Positions 36,553 through 48,116 are shown, counted from the stretch's first letter. The stretch: 64,000 nt of DNA from Burkholderiaceae bacterium (GCA_021166725.1 JAJPES010000060.1:50232-114231), one strand, 5' to 3'. Numbers and translations: made by a program. The notes: generated by a model not told the origin, from the sequence alone.

Positions 36553-36873
36553 TTACTTCGCCCCGGCGAGAATCCATTCGACCAGCGCCTTCACGTCGGC
36601 ATCGGGAACGTTCGGATTCGGCGGCATGGGTACCGGACCCCAGACGCCGGATCCGCCTTTCTTTACCTTCTCGATGAGTTTCGCCTCCGCGGACTTGTCG
36701 CCCTGGTATTTCTTGGCGACGTCCTGGTATGCCGGGCCGACGAGCTTCTTGTCGACCGCGTGGCACGCGGTGCAGTTGTACTTCTTCGCCATCGCGACAT
36801 CGGCCATGGCCGGCGCCGCAACGGTAGCGAGCGCCGCAGCGGTCGCCAGGCCCATCCAGAGGGAACGCTTCAT
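36553..36873 (-). CDS. nirM: Cytochrome c551/c8 (electron donor to nitrite reductase)
   Basis: 106-residue periplasmic class I cytochrome c. A signal peptide (residues 1-24) precedes the heme c site C34-T-A-C37-H38, and the axial methionine is probably M83 in VPMPPNP. Size and spacing fit cytochrome c551. It is 19 bp downstream of nirS, so the two are cotranscribed; it would carry electrons to the NirS d1 heme. A terminator follows. Confidence 0.93.
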   Translation of the reverse strand: MKRSLWMGLATAAALATVAAPAMADVAMAKKYNCTACHAVDKKLVGPAYQDVAKKYQGDKSAEAKLIEKVKKGGSGVWGPVPMPPNPNVPDADVKALVEWILAGAK

Positions 36874-36892
36874 CGTTTGGCTTCTCCCGTGA

Positions 36893-38717
<1,825 letters not shown>

Positions 38718-38780
38718 CGGTTGCGCTGCAACGCAACACGACAATGCCCGCCGATGCAAAAGAACGACGAGCGTTTGCGA

Positions 38781-41183
38781 ATGAATATGTTTCTGGGCGA
38801 TGCGAGTGTCGTCGCCGAGCCGAGCTTCCTGCAACCGGACGAAGCGAAATCGCGGAACGCGAGTGCGCGCCGGGTCGCCGCTTGCGCTCGAATCGTTCCG
38901 CTTTCCGCTGTGCTGCACGGCACGCGCGGCCTCGGGCTCGTTTTGCTGGCGTTGGCAGCGTCGACGCCGGTGCGCGCCGACGATCGCGCGCTCGAATCCG
39001 TGGTCGTCACCGCCACGCGCTCGGCCGCCGAGGCGCTGAACGTGCCGGCGAGCGCCACGGTGGTCGGCCCGAACGAGCTCGAAGAGCGCAACCCGCTGCG
39101 CCTGGGCGATGCGCTCGCCGACGTGCCGGGGCTGTACATCCGTGGCGCAGCGATGGGCGTCAACTTCCCGGGCACCGGACAAGGGGTGCTGTCGCTGCGC
39201 GGCATCCCGCGTACGCCGCGTACGCTGGTGATGATCGACGGGCAACCGGTGAACAACGCGCTCACCGGCGGCATCGACGTGGCCGGAATTCCGCTGGCGA
39301 GCGTCGAGCGTGTAGAGGTGGTGCGCGGGCCGTATTCCGCGTTGTACGGCGGCAGCGCGATGGGCGGCGTCATCAACTTCATCACCGCCGCGCCGGACGA
39401 TGCGCTCACCGAAGTGCGACTCGGAGCGGGAAGCTTCCGCCAGCGCGGCGCGTCGCTCGTGCATCGCAAGCGCTACGAGAGCGGGCTGGGCGTGTCGATG
39501 TCGGTGGCGTATCGCGAGAGTGAAGGCGATCCGGACAGCGACTACGTCGTGAAGCAGCAGTTCCAGCCCAGGGCCGGGACGCCGCCGCCGCCGGCGATAC
39601 CGGTCGCCGGCGTGGTGCCGACGCGCGATCCGGACGGCACCGCGCGCTACTGGGTCGGCCTGCAGGGAGCGCGCCCGTGGTACCAGGACAATGCCCAGTT
39701 GAGCCTGTATTACTCGCCGTCTGCGGCCACCGATCTCGTCGCCGGTCTGGGCTGGGGCGAGTACTCGGTGGGTTATTCGCGTCCGCGCAGTTTCCTGCGT
39801 GATGCGGCCGGAAATCCGGTGTTCACCGGGGCCGTTTCCTTCGACGACGCCGGCGTGGCCCGGCGCCTGTCGCTCGAGCAGACCGACTGGTTCACGCCCA
39901 CGCCTGCCGGCGAGCGCGATCGCCGCGCCTTCGTGCGCGCATCGCATCGCTTCGACGGCGGCAGCCGTCTGCAGGCGCAGCTCGGTGTGCTGCGCCACAA
40001 CCTGTTCTTCTCGCAGGCGGCCGCCGGCGCACAGTACGCATCCGGTCGCGGCGTGTTCACCGACCAGCCGAACCGCCGCATCGATGGCGAGCTGAGCCTG
40101 CGCACGCCGATGTCGGCGACCTGGACGCTGATCGGCGGACTGTCGATGAACCGCAGCAAGCTCGATCGCTCCGACTCGATGCTGTCCGACTGGCGCGAGC
40201 GCGATACTGCTGGCGCGCCGGTGAGCGCCGACGGCGGACAGTCGTCGAACCTTGCCGTGTTCGTGCAGAGCGAGCACGACCTCGCACCCGGCTGGAGCCT
40301 GTACCTGGGCGGGCGCTACGACCGCTTCCAGACCGAGGGCTACGCGAAGCAGTACTCGCCGATGCTCGCCGAGCAGCGCTTCGACGAGCGCAGTTTCGAC
40401 CAGTTCAGCCCGAAGCTCGCGCTCGTATGGCAGGCGCGGCCGGCGCTGTCGCTTCGTGCCTCCTACGGACGGGGATTTCGACCGCCGGCGCTCTACGATC
40501 TGTACGGCAGTTCCGTCGTGCGTGCCGGCCCGCTCACGCTCGAAACGCTCGCCGCGCCGGACCTCGTGCCCGAACGCGTTTCGGCGTTCGAACTCGGTGC
40601 CGACCTGTCGCTGGGCGGCCAGCGGCGTGCATCGGTGACGCTGTATCGCCAGCGGCTCGAAGACCTGATCTATCGGCGCACCTTGCCCGGCAGTACCCCC
40701 GTGCTGCGCCGGCTGCAGAACGAGAACGTCGCCGCCGCCGATGTCGACGGCGTCGAGGCGAGCCTGCGCTGGCCGACGCCGGTCGCCGGACTCGTCGCAT
40801 TCGGATCGCTGACGCATCATTTCCGCTTCGAGGTCGCCGAGAACGACTCGGTGCCCGAAATGGTCGGCAAGGAGCTCACCGACGTGCCGCGCACGAGCTG
40901 GTCGGCGGGCGTCGAGTATCGGCAGGGTGCGTGGAGCGGCCTGCTCGCGCTGCGCCACGTCGATCACGTATTCGGCTCGGGCGACGACCTGAACCGGGAT
41001 CGCGTCGAGGGCGTCTTCACCTCGTACGACGGCTATACCGTCGCCACGGCGCGCGCCGGCTGGCAGATCGATCGCAACTGGGGCGTGAACCTGTCGATCG
41101 ACAACCTCACCGATCGCAAGTACTTCGTCTACACGCGCCAGCCGGGACGCACCTTCTACGGCGAGCTCGTCTATCGTTTCTGA
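38781..41183 (+). CDS. TonB-dependent outer-membrane receptor, divergent from nirS
   Basis: About 800 residues. A TonB box-like ESVVVTATR follows the mature N-terminus, then a plug domain (ALADVPGLYIRG, LVMIDGQPVNN, VERVEVVRGPYSALYGGSAMGGVINF) and a 22-strand barrel (YGRGFRPPALYDLYG) ending in FYGELVYRF. The signal core GLGLVLLALAASTPVRA lies unusually far from the ATG; alternatives are ATG 38754 or a GTG at 38910. The substrate is unknown; its position suggests a metal or tetrapyrrole needed for nitrite respiration, which is inference. TonB, ExbB and ExbD are encoded about 2.6 kb downstream. Confidence 0.9.
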   Translation: MNMFLGDASVVAEPSFLQPDEAKSRNASARRVAACARIVPLSAVLHGTRGLGLVLLALAASTPVRADDRALESVVVTATRSAAEALNVPASATVVGPNELEERNPLRLGDALADVPGLYIRGAAMGVNFPGTGQGVLSLRGIPRTPRTLVMIDGQPVNNALTGGIDVAGIPLASVERVEVVRGPYSALYGGSAMGGVINFITAAPDDALTEVRLGAGSFRQRGASLVHRKRYESGLGVSMSVAYRESEGDPDSDYVVKQQFQPRAGTPPPPAIPVAGVVPTRDPDGTARYWVGLQGARPWYQDNAQLSLYYSPSAATDLVAGLGWGEYSVGYSRPRSFLRDAAGNPVFTGAVSFDDAGVARRLSLEQTDWFTPTPAGERDRRAFVRASHRFDGGSRLQAQLGVLRHNLFFSQAAAGAQYASGRGVFTDQPNRRIDGELSLRTPMSATWTLIGGLSMNRSKLDRSDSMLSDWRERDTAGAPVSADGGQSSNLAVFVQSEHDLAPGWSLYLGGRYDRFQTEGYAKQYSPMLAEQRFDERSFDQFSPKLALVWQARPALSLRASYGRGFRPPALYDLYGSSVVRAGPLTLETLAAPDLVPERVSAFELGADLSLGGQRRASVTLYRQRLEDLIYRRTLPGSTPVLRRLQNENVAAADVDGVEASLRWPTPVAGLVAFGSLTHHFRFEVAENDSVPEMVGKELTDVPRTSWSAGVEYRQGAWSGLLALRHVDHVFGSGDDLNRDRVEGVFTSYDGYTVATARAGWQIDRNWGVNLSIDNLTDRKYFVYTRQPGRTFYGELVYRF

Positions 41184-41198
41184 GCGGCGGCGGGGGCT

Positions 41199-42116
41199 TC
41201 AGCCGAGCAGCAGTGCAAGCCACGCCGGCAACGTCACGGCGGCGATCAGCATCGACACAGTCATCAGCAGCGCGGTGAACGATGCGTCGCCGCCCATGCG
41301 CGCGGCGAGGATGTACGCCGACGGCGCGGTGGGCATCGCGGCGTAGAGCACGACGATCGCGCGCGCCGGCGCATCGAGGCCGGCTGCCGCCGAGAACGCC
41401 CATGCCGCTGCGGGCATCGCGAACATCTTCACCGCGGTGATCCAGCCGCCGAGCGCGAGCGTCGACCGCGACTCGTGCCATCGGCCGCGCAGCGCGTCGA
41501 GCTGCAATCCCGCGCCGACGGCGAGCAGGCCGAGCGCGATCGATGCTCCGCCCAGTCGGCCGAGCGTCGCCTCGACCGGCCCGGGCAGCGAAAGGCCGAG
41601 TGCGTGGCCGACGAGGCCGGCCAGCGTGGCGAGGATCAGCGGATTGCGCGCGAGTTCCGCGCCGAGGCGGCTTTGCGCGTGCTGCGCCAGCGGGATCACC
41701 GCGGCGAAGTTCACCACCGGAACGCTCACGCCGATCAGGATCGCGGCGAGCGACAGCCCCGCTTCGCCGCCGACGCGTTGCGACAACGCGAGCATCACGT
41801 ACGAATTGAAGCGGAACGCGCATTGCACGCCGGCCGCGAAGCGCGCCGGATCCGGATCGAGCAGCGGACGGGCGAGCCAGCCGAGTGCAATGCCCACGCC
41901 GATCGCCGCCAGCGCGACGACGACCGCCGGCAGCGCCGTGGAAAGCTCCAGCCGCATGTGCAGGATCGTGTCGAACAGCAGCGCCGGAAACAGCACGTAG
42001 TAGATCAGCTTCTCGAGCCCGTTCCAGACGCTGCGCTCGCGCACCAGCCCGCGCAGCAGCAGCTGGCCGATCGCGATCAGCGCGAGGTCGGGAAACAGTG
42101 CGGTAACGGGATTCAT
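41199..42116 (-). CDS. AEC-family transporter
   Basis: 305 residues with about ten membrane helices in two repeats, as in the auxin efflux carrier (AEC) family: an N-terminal LIAIGQLLLRGL region, LIYYVLFPALLFDTIL and the second repeat with LYAAMPTAPSAYILAARMGGD. Bacterial members export or import small organic acids such as malate. Substrate unknown. Convergent with the TonB receptor (15-bp gap) and divergent from the next gene. Confidence 0.9.
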   Translation of the reverse strand: MNPVTALFPDLALIAIGQLLLRGLVRERSVWNGLEKLIYYVLFPALLFDTILHMRLELSTALPAVVVALAAIGVGIALGWLARPLLDPDPARFAAGVQCAFRFNSYVMLALSQRVGGEAGLSLAAILIGVSVPVVNFAAVIPLAQHAQSRLGAELARNPLILATLAGLVGHALGLSLPGPVEATLGRLGGASIALGLLAVGAGLQLDALRGRWHESRSTLALGGWITAVKMFAMPAAAWAFSAAAGLDAPARAIVVLYAAMPTAPSAYILAARMGGDASFTALLMTVSMLIAAVTLPAWLALLLG

Positions 42117-42180
42117 GGCGGCAGCAGTGTATCGCCGGCGAGTTTCGCCGAATGGCGCATGCGCCCCACGTGGCTCGCGT

Positions 42181-42186
42181 TATATT
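42181..42186 (+). promoter_or_regulatory. -10-like hexamer (TATATT) upstream of the chalcone-isomerase-like gene
   Basis: TATATT ends 8 bases before the ATG at 42195, again implying a leaderless or very short leader transcript. No convincing -35 hexamer is seen. Confidence 0.35.
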
Positions 42187-42194
42187 CGGCGCCC

Positions 42195-42812
42195 ATGAAA
42201 ATCACGGGCTACGGCGCGGCACTCGCGCTCGCCGCGGCGCTCGCGATGCTCGCCGCGCCGGCGTCGCGCGCGACGGAGGTCGCCGGCGTCGCACTCGACG
42301 ATTCGATCGAACTCGGCGGAGCGCGGCTTCGGCTGAACGGCGCCGGCGAGCGCACGCTGTACATCGTGCGCACCTACGTGGCGGCGCTCTACGTCGCGCG
42401 CCCGTCTACGCAGGCGCACGCGCTCCTCGGCCAGTCCGGTCCGCGCCGGCTGTCGCTGACGATGCTCGCCGCGCTGTCCACCGACTGGGTCGTCGATCGC
42501 CTCGTTGCCGCCATGCGGGCGAACATGAGCGGCGATGCGTTCGCGCTGCTGCAGCCGCGGCTCGCGCGCCTGCTCGAACCGCTGCTCGCGCTGGAGCGAT
42601 TGCAGAAGGGCGATCGCGTGGACGTCGATGCGATCGGCGGATCGCTGCGCGTGAGCGTCGATGGTCGAGCACTGGGCGTCGAGACGCCCGGTGACGAGCT
42701 GTTCGATGCGCTGCTGCGCGCCTTCATCGGCGAGCACCCGATCGATGCCGCACTCGGCCGTGCTTTGCTCGGTCTGCCGCCGCAGGATGCGAACGGAAAC
42801 CGCGGCACGTGA
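42195..42812 (+). CDS. Chalcone isomerase-like periplasmic protein
   Basis: 205 residues with a signal peptide (cleavage near SRATEVAG) followed by the bacterial chalcone-isomerase-like fold: VALDDSIELGGARLRLNGAGERTLYIVRTYVAALYV near the start and the DALLRAFIGEHPID segment. Plant-type catalysis is not expected; bacterial members often bind fatty acids or have unknown roles. Its stop overlaps the xerD GTG start (GTGA). Confidence 0.85.
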   Translation: MKITGYGAALALAAALAMLAAPASRATEVAGVALDDSIELGGARLRLNGAGERTLYIVRTYVAALYVARPSTQAHALLGQSGPRRLSLTMLAALSTDWVVDRLVAAMRANMSGDAFALLQPRLARLLEPLLALERLQKGDRVDVDAIGGSLRVSVDGRALGVETPGDELFDALLRAFIGEHPIDAALGRALLGLPPQDANGNRGT

Positions 42813-43714
42813 GCGCTGAGCTCGACTCCGCCGCGCGCTGGATCGATGCGTTCTGCGACGCCGTCTGGCTCGAGGACGGGCTGTCGCGCAACACGATCGC
42901 CGCCTACCGTCGCGATCTCGCCGCACTCGCCGCGTGGCTCGCCGATCCGGCACGCGCCGCGCTGCACGAGGCCAGCGTCGCGGATCTGCAGGCGTACATC
43001 GCGGCGCGCCACCCCGGATCGCGCCCGTCGAGCGGCAATCGACGCCTCGCCGTCTTTCGCCGCTTCTATCGCTGGCTGGTGCGCGAGCGCGTGCGCGCGG
43101 ACGATCCGACGCTGCACATCCACTCCGCACGCCAGCCGCCGCGCTTTCCGAAGGTGCTTTCCGAGCGGCAGGTCGAGGCGCTGCTCGCCGCCCCCGATCT
43201 CGTTACCGCGCTCGGGCTGCGCGATCGCGCGATGCTCGAAACGATGTATGCCACCGGTCTGCGCGTGAGCGAACTGGTCGGCCTGGACACGGTGCGCATC
43301 GCGCTGACCGAAGGGGTGGTGCGCGTCGTCGGCAAGGGCGACAAGGAGCGGTTGGTGCCGCTGGGCGAGGAGGCGCGCGAATGGATCGTGCGCTACCTGC
43401 GCGAAGCGCGTCCGACGCTGCTCGGTGCGCGCGCTGCCGACGCGCTGTTCGTCACGCAGCGCGGCGGACCGATGACACGGCAGATGTTCTGGACGCTGGT
43501 CAAGCGCTACGCGCGCGCGGCGGAGGTGCACGCGCCGCTGTCGCCGCATACGCTGCGCCACGCGTTCGCCACGCATCTGCTGAACCACGGTGCCGACCTG
43601 CGCGTCGTGCAGATGCTGCTCGGCCACGCCGACATCTCGACGACGCAGATCTACACGCACGTGGCTCGCGAGCGACTGAAGACGCTGCACGCGCAGCATC
43701 ATCCGCGCGGCTAG
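42809..43714 (+). CDS. xerD: Tyrosine recombinase XerD
   Basis: Resolves chromosome dimers at dif together with XerC. 301 residues with the SAM-like N-terminal domain (NTIAAYRRDLAALAAWL) and the catalytic domain: Arg in GLRVSELVGL, Lys in GKGDKERLVPLG, H-x-x-R in HTLRHAFATHLL, His in LGHADISTTQ and the nucleophile Tyr in IYTHV. Length and motifs match housekeeping XerD and not a mobile integrase. Start GTG overlaps the preceding stop. Confidence 0.94.
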   Translation: MSAELDSAARWIDAFCDAVWLEDGLSRNTIAAYRRDLAALAAWLADPARAALHEASVADLQAYIAARHPGSRPSSGNRRLAVFRRFYRWLVRERVRADDPTLHIHSARQPPRFPKVLSERQVEALLAAPDLVTALGLRDRAMLETMYATGLRVSELVGLDTVRIALTEGVVRVVGKGDKERLVPLGEEAREWIVRYLREARPTLLGARAADALFVTQRGGPMTRQMFWTLVKRYARAAEVHAPLSPHTLRHAFATHLLNHGADLRVVQMLLGHADISTTQIYTHVARERLKTLHAQHHPRG

Positions 43715-43794
43715 TCGCAACCGGGCGGGCTGGCGGAGGCCCGTGGCGCGCCTGTCTCGCGGGCGTTCCCAACGACTTGCGGGAGATCAACAAG

Positions 43795-43813
43795 AACGAG
43801 AACGATTCGTATT
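43795..43813 (+). promoter_or_regulatory. Fur-like site upstream of tonB
   Basis: AACGAGAACGATTCGTATT resembles the beta-proteobacterial Fur pattern AATGAGAATGATTCTCATT with four differences. It ends 11 bp before the tonB ATG and would block transcription when iron is plentiful. Confidence 0.55.
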
Positions 43814-43824
43814 AGACTTCGCCG

Positions 43825-44760
43825 ATGCATTCGATCGGCGAAGCCTCCGCGGCCGGCGACGGCGGCCGCCGGGTCGTCGGCATCGGCACGACGCTGCTGC
43901 TGCACGCCACGCTCGGCTGGGCTGCGTGGAGCGGACTCGACGCGCCGACGCCGACCGTTCCGGTGCCGCTCGAGGTGCGCTTCATCGAAGCGGTACAGCC
44001 GGCGGAGCAGGCGATTGCCGCGGCGACACCGGCTGCACCACCGGCGCCGGCGCAGCAGGTGCGGGCCGAGCCGCCATCCGAGCCGGTCGTCGAGCCGCCC
44101 CCGGCGCCCCTCGCCGAGGCTCCGTCTGCCGTGGTGGAAGCGCCGCCGCAGGTCGTCGCCGAAGCGCACGCGCAACCGGTGGTCCGCAAGCCGCACCGGA
44201 AACCGGTCCGCAAGGTGGAAAAGCCGCGGCCCGCCGCGAAGGCTCCGCGCATCGTCGAGCCGCCGCCGCGCATCGTCGAGCCGCCGCCCGTGAAGATCGC
44301 ATCACCGGAGCCACCGCCGCAGCCGCCGCCGATCGCCGCGGCGCAGGCGGATGCGGTCCCGTCACGGCCGGTTTCGCCGGCGACACGTGCCGCCGCGTCC
44401 CCGTCGGCGGTGTTCGCGGCCCCGCCGCCTTTGCCGGTTCCGGCGCTCGCCGCCGCCGCACCGGCCGTGCCGACGCAGGCGCCGCGCTTCGATGCTGCCT
44501 ATCTGCGCAATCCGCCGCCGGCCTATCCGCGCGCCGCGCGTCGTCTCGGCGAGGAAGGCCGCGTCGTGCTGCGCGTGCGCGTCGAGCGCGACGGCAGTCC
44601 GTCGAAGCTCGAAGTGCAGGCCTCGTCGGGTTCGACGCGACTGGATGAGGCGGCATTCGACGCGGTCCGCCACTGGCGTTTCGTCGCCGCACGGCGTGGC
44701 GAAGACAAGATCGCGGCGTGGGTGCTCGTGCCGATCGAGTTCCGCCTGGACAACGGTTGA
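43825..44760 (+). CDS. tonB: Energy transducer TonB
   Basis: Links ExbBD in the inner membrane to TonB-dependent receptors. 311 residues: an N-terminal membrane helix (about 18-36), a long Pro/Ala/Glu/Lys-rich periplasm-spanning segment (60-220, with repeated RIVEPPP), and the C-terminal TonB domain (NPPPAYPRAARRLGEEGRVVL, LDEAAFDAVRHWRF). First gene of tonB-exbB-exbD, with a Fur-like site before it. It may serve both receptors in this window. Confidence 0.94.
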   Translation: MHSIGEASAAGDGGRRVVGIGTTLLLHATLGWAAWSGLDAPTPTVPVPLEVRFIEAVQPAEQAIAAATPAAPPAPAQQVRAEPPSEPVVEPPPAPLAEAPSAVVEAPPQVVAEAHAQPVVRKPHRKPVRKVEKPRPAAKAPRIVEPPPRIVEPPPVKIASPEPPPQPPPIAAAQADAVPSRPVSPATRAAASPSAVFAAPPPLPVPALAAAAPAVPTQAPRFDAAYLRNPPPAYPRAARRLGEEGRVVLRVRVERDGSPSKLEVQASSGSTRLDEAAFDAVRHWRFVAARRGEDKIAAWVLVPIEFRLDNG

Positions 44761-44781
44761 GGCCCCAGGGAGTACAGATCC

Positions 44782-45543
44782 ATGACCGAGACGCTCGGAT
44801 TCACGCATTTCCTCGGGCACGCCGACGCCGTCGCGTGGTCGGTGCTGGCGCTGCTGCTCGCGATGTCGGTGGCCAGCTGGTACTGGATCGCTGCGAAGGG
44901 GCTGAACGCGTTGCGCCGACGGCGCGCTTCGCGCAGCTTCCTCGCGTCGTTCTGGAACGAGCCCTCGCTCGCTGCGCTCGAGCAGCGCGCAAGAGGCGCT
45001 TCGGGGCGCGACGCCTGGTCGCGCGTGTTCGAAGACGGCTTCGACGCGATCGAGCGTCATCGCGTCGCCGCCGCGCGCGGCGCGCTCGACGCCGGAACGC
45101 CGCTGGAGTTCGCCGCGCGTTCGCTCAAGCGCTCGATCGTTCGCGAATGCGCCTGTCTCGAAGCCGGGCAGACGCTGCTCGCCACCGTTTCGTCCACCGC
45201 GCCCTTCGTCGGCCTGTTCGGCACGGTCTGGGGCATCTACCACGCGCTGCTCGCGATCGGCGACGCCGGCGCGGCCGGCCTGCAGGAGGTGGCGGGGCCG
45301 GTCGGCGAGGCGCTGATCATGACCGGTATCGGACTGGCGGTCGCGATCCCCGCGTCGATGGCGTACAACGCGTTCGCACGCGAGCGGCGCAACCTGCGCA
45401 CCGGGCTCGAAGCTTTCGCGCACGAGCTGCTCGCGATGCTGGCCACCGGGGCATCGCCGAGCGAGCTGCGGCGCACGGCGACACCCGACGAGGCGCCACC
45501 GAGGGCAGCGGGCGCGCGGCTCGCGTCGGTCGGGGGCCGCTGA
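44782..45543 (+). CDS. exbB: Biopolymer transport protein ExbB (MotA/TolQ/ExbB family)
   Basis: Forms the proton-driven stator with ExbD that energises TonB. 253 residues with three membrane helices: near 18-38, and the pair in TVSSTAPFVGLFGTVWGIYHAL and GPVGEALIMTGIGLAVAIPA, which are the ExbB/TolQ core. Its TGA overlaps the exbD ATG (TGATG). The C-terminal 25 residues are unconserved. Confidence 0.94.
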   Translation: MTETLGFTHFLGHADAVAWSVLALLLAMSVASWYWIAAKGLNALRRRRASRSFLASFWNEPSLAALEQRARGASGRDAWSRVFEDGFDAIERHRVAAARGALDAGTPLEFAARSLKRSIVRECACLEAGQTLLATVSSTAPFVGLFGTVWGIYHALLAIGDAGAAGLQEVAGPVGEALIMTGIGLAVAIPASMAYNAFARERRNLRTGLEAFAHELLAMLATGASPSELRRTATPDEAPPRAAGARLASVGGR

Positions 45544-45968
45544 TGGCTTTCTCGCTGCTCGACGACGAAGGCGACGAGGAGCCGATCGTCGAGATCAACA
45601 TGGTGCCGCTGATCGACGTCATGCTCGTGCTGATGGTCGTGTTCATGGTGACGGCGCCGCTGCTCACGCACGCAGTGAAGCTCGACCTGCCGCGCGCAGC
45701 GAGCACGGCCACCGCGCGCGATGCACCCGCGCTCGACGTCGCAATCGACATCGACGGCCGGGTGAGGCTGGACGGCGTGCCGATCGACGAAGCCGCGCTG
45801 CGCTTGCGTTTCGCCGAAACCGCACAGCGCGATCCGAAGACCGAATTGCGCGTTCGCGCCGATCGGCGAACGCCCTACGAGACGATCGCGCGCGTGCTGT
45901 CCTACGCGTCGCGAAACGGACTCGCGCGAATCGGCTTCGTCACCGATCCGCGCGACAACGTTCAGTAA
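45543..45968 (+). CDS. exbD: Biopolymer transport protein ExbD
   Basis: 141 residues with one membrane helix holding the proton-carrying aspartate (INMVPLIDVMLVLMVVFMV) and a periplasmic domain (LDVAIDIDGRVRLDGVPID, LRVRADRRTPYETIARVLSYA). Start overlaps exbB. The last 7 bp overlap the convergent siderophore receptor. Confidence 0.95.
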   Translation: MAFSLLDDEGDEEPIVEINMVPLIDVMLVLMVVFMVTAPLLTHAVKLDLPRAASTATARDAPALDVAIDIDGRVRLDGVPIDEAALRLRFAETAQRDPKTELRVRADRRTPYETIARVLSYASRNGLARIGFVTDPRDNVQ

Positions 45969-48094
45969 TTCGCGCTCAGGCTCACGCGCAGCGCCCGCGG
46001 CGAGCCCGGCATGATGTTGTTGTTGCTGTGCGCGGAAGCGTAGTACTCACTATCGAAGAGATTCTCCACGTTCAACTGCATGCGTAGGTCGGGCGTCAGT
46101 TCGTAATACACGGCGGCATCGACGCGCGCGAATCCGGGCAGCGTCACCGAGTTGTCGGCGCCCGCGAAGAGGGCGCTGGAGGCGACCACGCCCAGCCCCG
46201 CGCCCCATTTCGCGTCGAAGTCGTAGCGGTTCCACAGCGAGACGCTGTGGCGCGGCAGCTGCGCGATGCGATTGCCCTGGCGGATCGCCGAAGACTGCGT
46301 GCTGTCGTATTCGCCGTCCTGGTACGCGTAGCCGCCGATCACGCGCCAGTTCGGCGCCAGGCGTCCTGCCAGCGTAATCTCGACCCCCTGTGCGTGCTGT
46401 CCGTCGACGAGCAGCGAGCGCGTCGGATCGTTCGGATCGGTGACCGCCACGTTCGTGCGTTCGAGCCGGTAGACCGCGGCCGTCGCCGACAGACGCGAGG
46501 ACACGTCCCACTTCGCGCCGAGTTCGACGTTGCGGAACTCTTCGGGATCGAGCGAGCGGTTCGCCGCGGTGAGCGAGCCGAGCTGGTCGCCCGAGCGCGG
46601 CTGGTAGGCCACCGTGTAGCTGGCATAGATCGAGACCGGCTCGATCGGCTTGTAGATCAGTCCGACGCGCGGCGAAACGAGGTGATCGGTGTTCGACAGG
46701 CGGCTCGCATCGCGGTGATTGTCGAGCTCGACCTCGAAGCGGTCGAAGCGCACGCCGGCGATCGCCTGCCACTGCTTCGACAACTCGATCTGGTCCTGTA
46801 CGTACAGCGCGGCCACGTTCGCGGTACTGCGGTTGTCGGCGTCGGTTGCGCTCGGCGCGAAGCGCACCGGCGCGAAGGTCACCGGCGAGGACAGCGGCAC
46901 CGACAGCGAGCCGCCCGCGAAGTAGCCGGTGTTGCGGACATTGTCGGTGGTCTGTCGCCCGATCTCGACGCCGAACAGCAGTTCGTGCGTCACCGATCCG
47001 GTCGTGGCGCGATAGCGCAGGTCGGTCTGGTTGAAGAAGTTCGTGCGGTCGGTGCGGTGGTTGTACGCGGCGATCGACACCATCGTTCCGGCCGCGTTCA
47101 CCGAGCCGGGAAACACGTTCTGGTAGAACTTCTCGTACTGCGCCCAGCGCGCATGGTTGCTCAGCTTCAGCCCGTTGCCGAAGTCGTGATCGACGACGGC
47201 GTCGAGCGCATCGACTCTTGCCGACGTGTTGCTCAGGTCGGGGTTGCCGAAGAAGGTCGACGGATCGACGGCGACCGGCCGACCGCCGAACGATGGCACG
47301 CCGCGGTCGGCGGTGCGTTCGTCCTTGAAGTGCTCGTAGCCCAGTCGCACCAGCGTTCGATCGCCCGCTCGCCACGCCAGCGTCGGGTTCACCCCGTAGC
47401 GCTCGAGGCCGAAGTGGTCGCGGTAGCTTTCCGAGCGTTCGTAGACGCCGGTGACGCGAAACGCCGCCGCGTCGGACAGCGCGCGTCCGAAGTCGGCGGT
47501 GGCGCGTCGCTCCTTCCACGAGCCGAGCCTCAGCGTCGCCTCGCCGATGTCGTCCCACTGCGCCTGCCGCGTGACCCGGTTCAGCACGCCGCCCGATCCG
47601 CCGCGCCCGAAGATCATCGCGTTGGGTCCCTTCAGCACTTCGACGCGTTCGATGTTGTACAGGTCGCGGTAGTAGGGGATGTCGTCGCGGATCCCGTCGA
47701 CGAAGAAGTCGCCGGTCGAGCCGATGCCGCGGAATACCGGCTGGTCGCGATTGCCCTCGCCCTGTCCCATCGTCACGCCCGGCACGAAGCGCACGACGTC
47801 GGCGAGGCTCTCCATCGCCTGGTCCTCGATCACTGCGCGCGGCACTACCGTCACCGCCTGCGGCACGTCGCGCAGCGGCGTTTCCGTCTTCGTCGCGGTA
47901 GTTGTGCGACGCGCGTCGTAGCCGGTCGCTGCTGCGGCGGCGGGCGCCGTCACGCTGACGGTCGGCAGCGTCACCGGCGCCGACGGCGGCGACTGTGCCC
48001 ACGCCGCCTGCGCCGCGCCCAGCACGGCGGCGCAGCAGCAGCAGCGTTGCCAGGCGGGCGCCGTAGCGGCGCCCGGTTGCAGAATCACGCGCAT
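45962..48094 (-). CDS. TonB-dependent siderophore receptor
   Basis: 710 residues; signal peptide with four adjacent cysteines (WQRCCCCAAVLGAAQAAWAQ), TonB-box-like LPTVSVTAP, plug domain (ATKTETPLRDVPQAVTVVP, GIGSTGDFFVDGIRDDIPYYRD, VEVLKGPNAMIFGRGGSGG) and a 22-strand barrel ending PRALRVSLSANY. The plug pattern is that of catecholate-type (Fiu/FcuA-like) ferric siderophore receptors. No siderophore synthesis genes are visible, so it may take up siderophores made by others. A Fur-like site lies 22 bp before the start codon. Confidence 0.93.
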   Translation of the reverse strand: MRVILQPGAATAPAWQRCCCCAAVLGAAQAAWAQSPPSAPVTLPTVSVTAPAAAAATGYDARRTTTATKTETPLRDVPQAVTVVPRAVIEDQAMESLADVVRFVPGVTMGQGEGNRDQPVFRGIGSTGDFFVDGIRDDIPYYRDLYNIERVEVLKGPNAMIFGRGGSGGVLNRVTRQAQWDDIGEATLRLGSWKERRATADFGRALSDAAAFRVTGVYERSESYRDHFGLERYGVNPTLAWRAGDRTLVRLGYEHFKDERTADRGVPSFGGRPVAVDPSTFFGNPDLSNTSARVDALDAVVDHDFGNGLKLSNHARWAQYEKFYQNVFPGSVNAAGTMVSIAAYNHRTDRTNFFNQTDLRYRATTGSVTHELLFGVEIGRQTTDNVRNTGYFAGGSLSVPLSSPVTFAPVRFAPSATDADNRSTANVAALYVQDQIELSKQWQAIAGVRFDRFEVELDNHRDASRLSNTDHLVSPRVGLIYKPIEPVSIYASYTVAYQPRSGDQLGSLTAANRSLDPEEFRNVELGAKWDVSSRLSATAAVYRLERTNVAVTDPNDPTRSLLVDGQHAQGVEITLAGRLAPNWRVIGGYAYQDGEYDSTQSSAIRQGNRIAQLPRHSVSLWNRYDFDAKWGAGLGVVASSALFAGADNSVTLPGFARVDAAVYYELTPDLRMQLNVENLFDSEYYASAHSNNNIMPGSPRALRVSLSANY

Positions 48095-48116
48095 GAATCG
48101 ATCCCCCTTGATCGTT

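Noticed and set aside
42809..43714. Tyrosine recombinase as a mobile integrase
   Set aside because: Length, motifs and position in a core operon match housekeeping XerD; no phage or island genes lie next to it.
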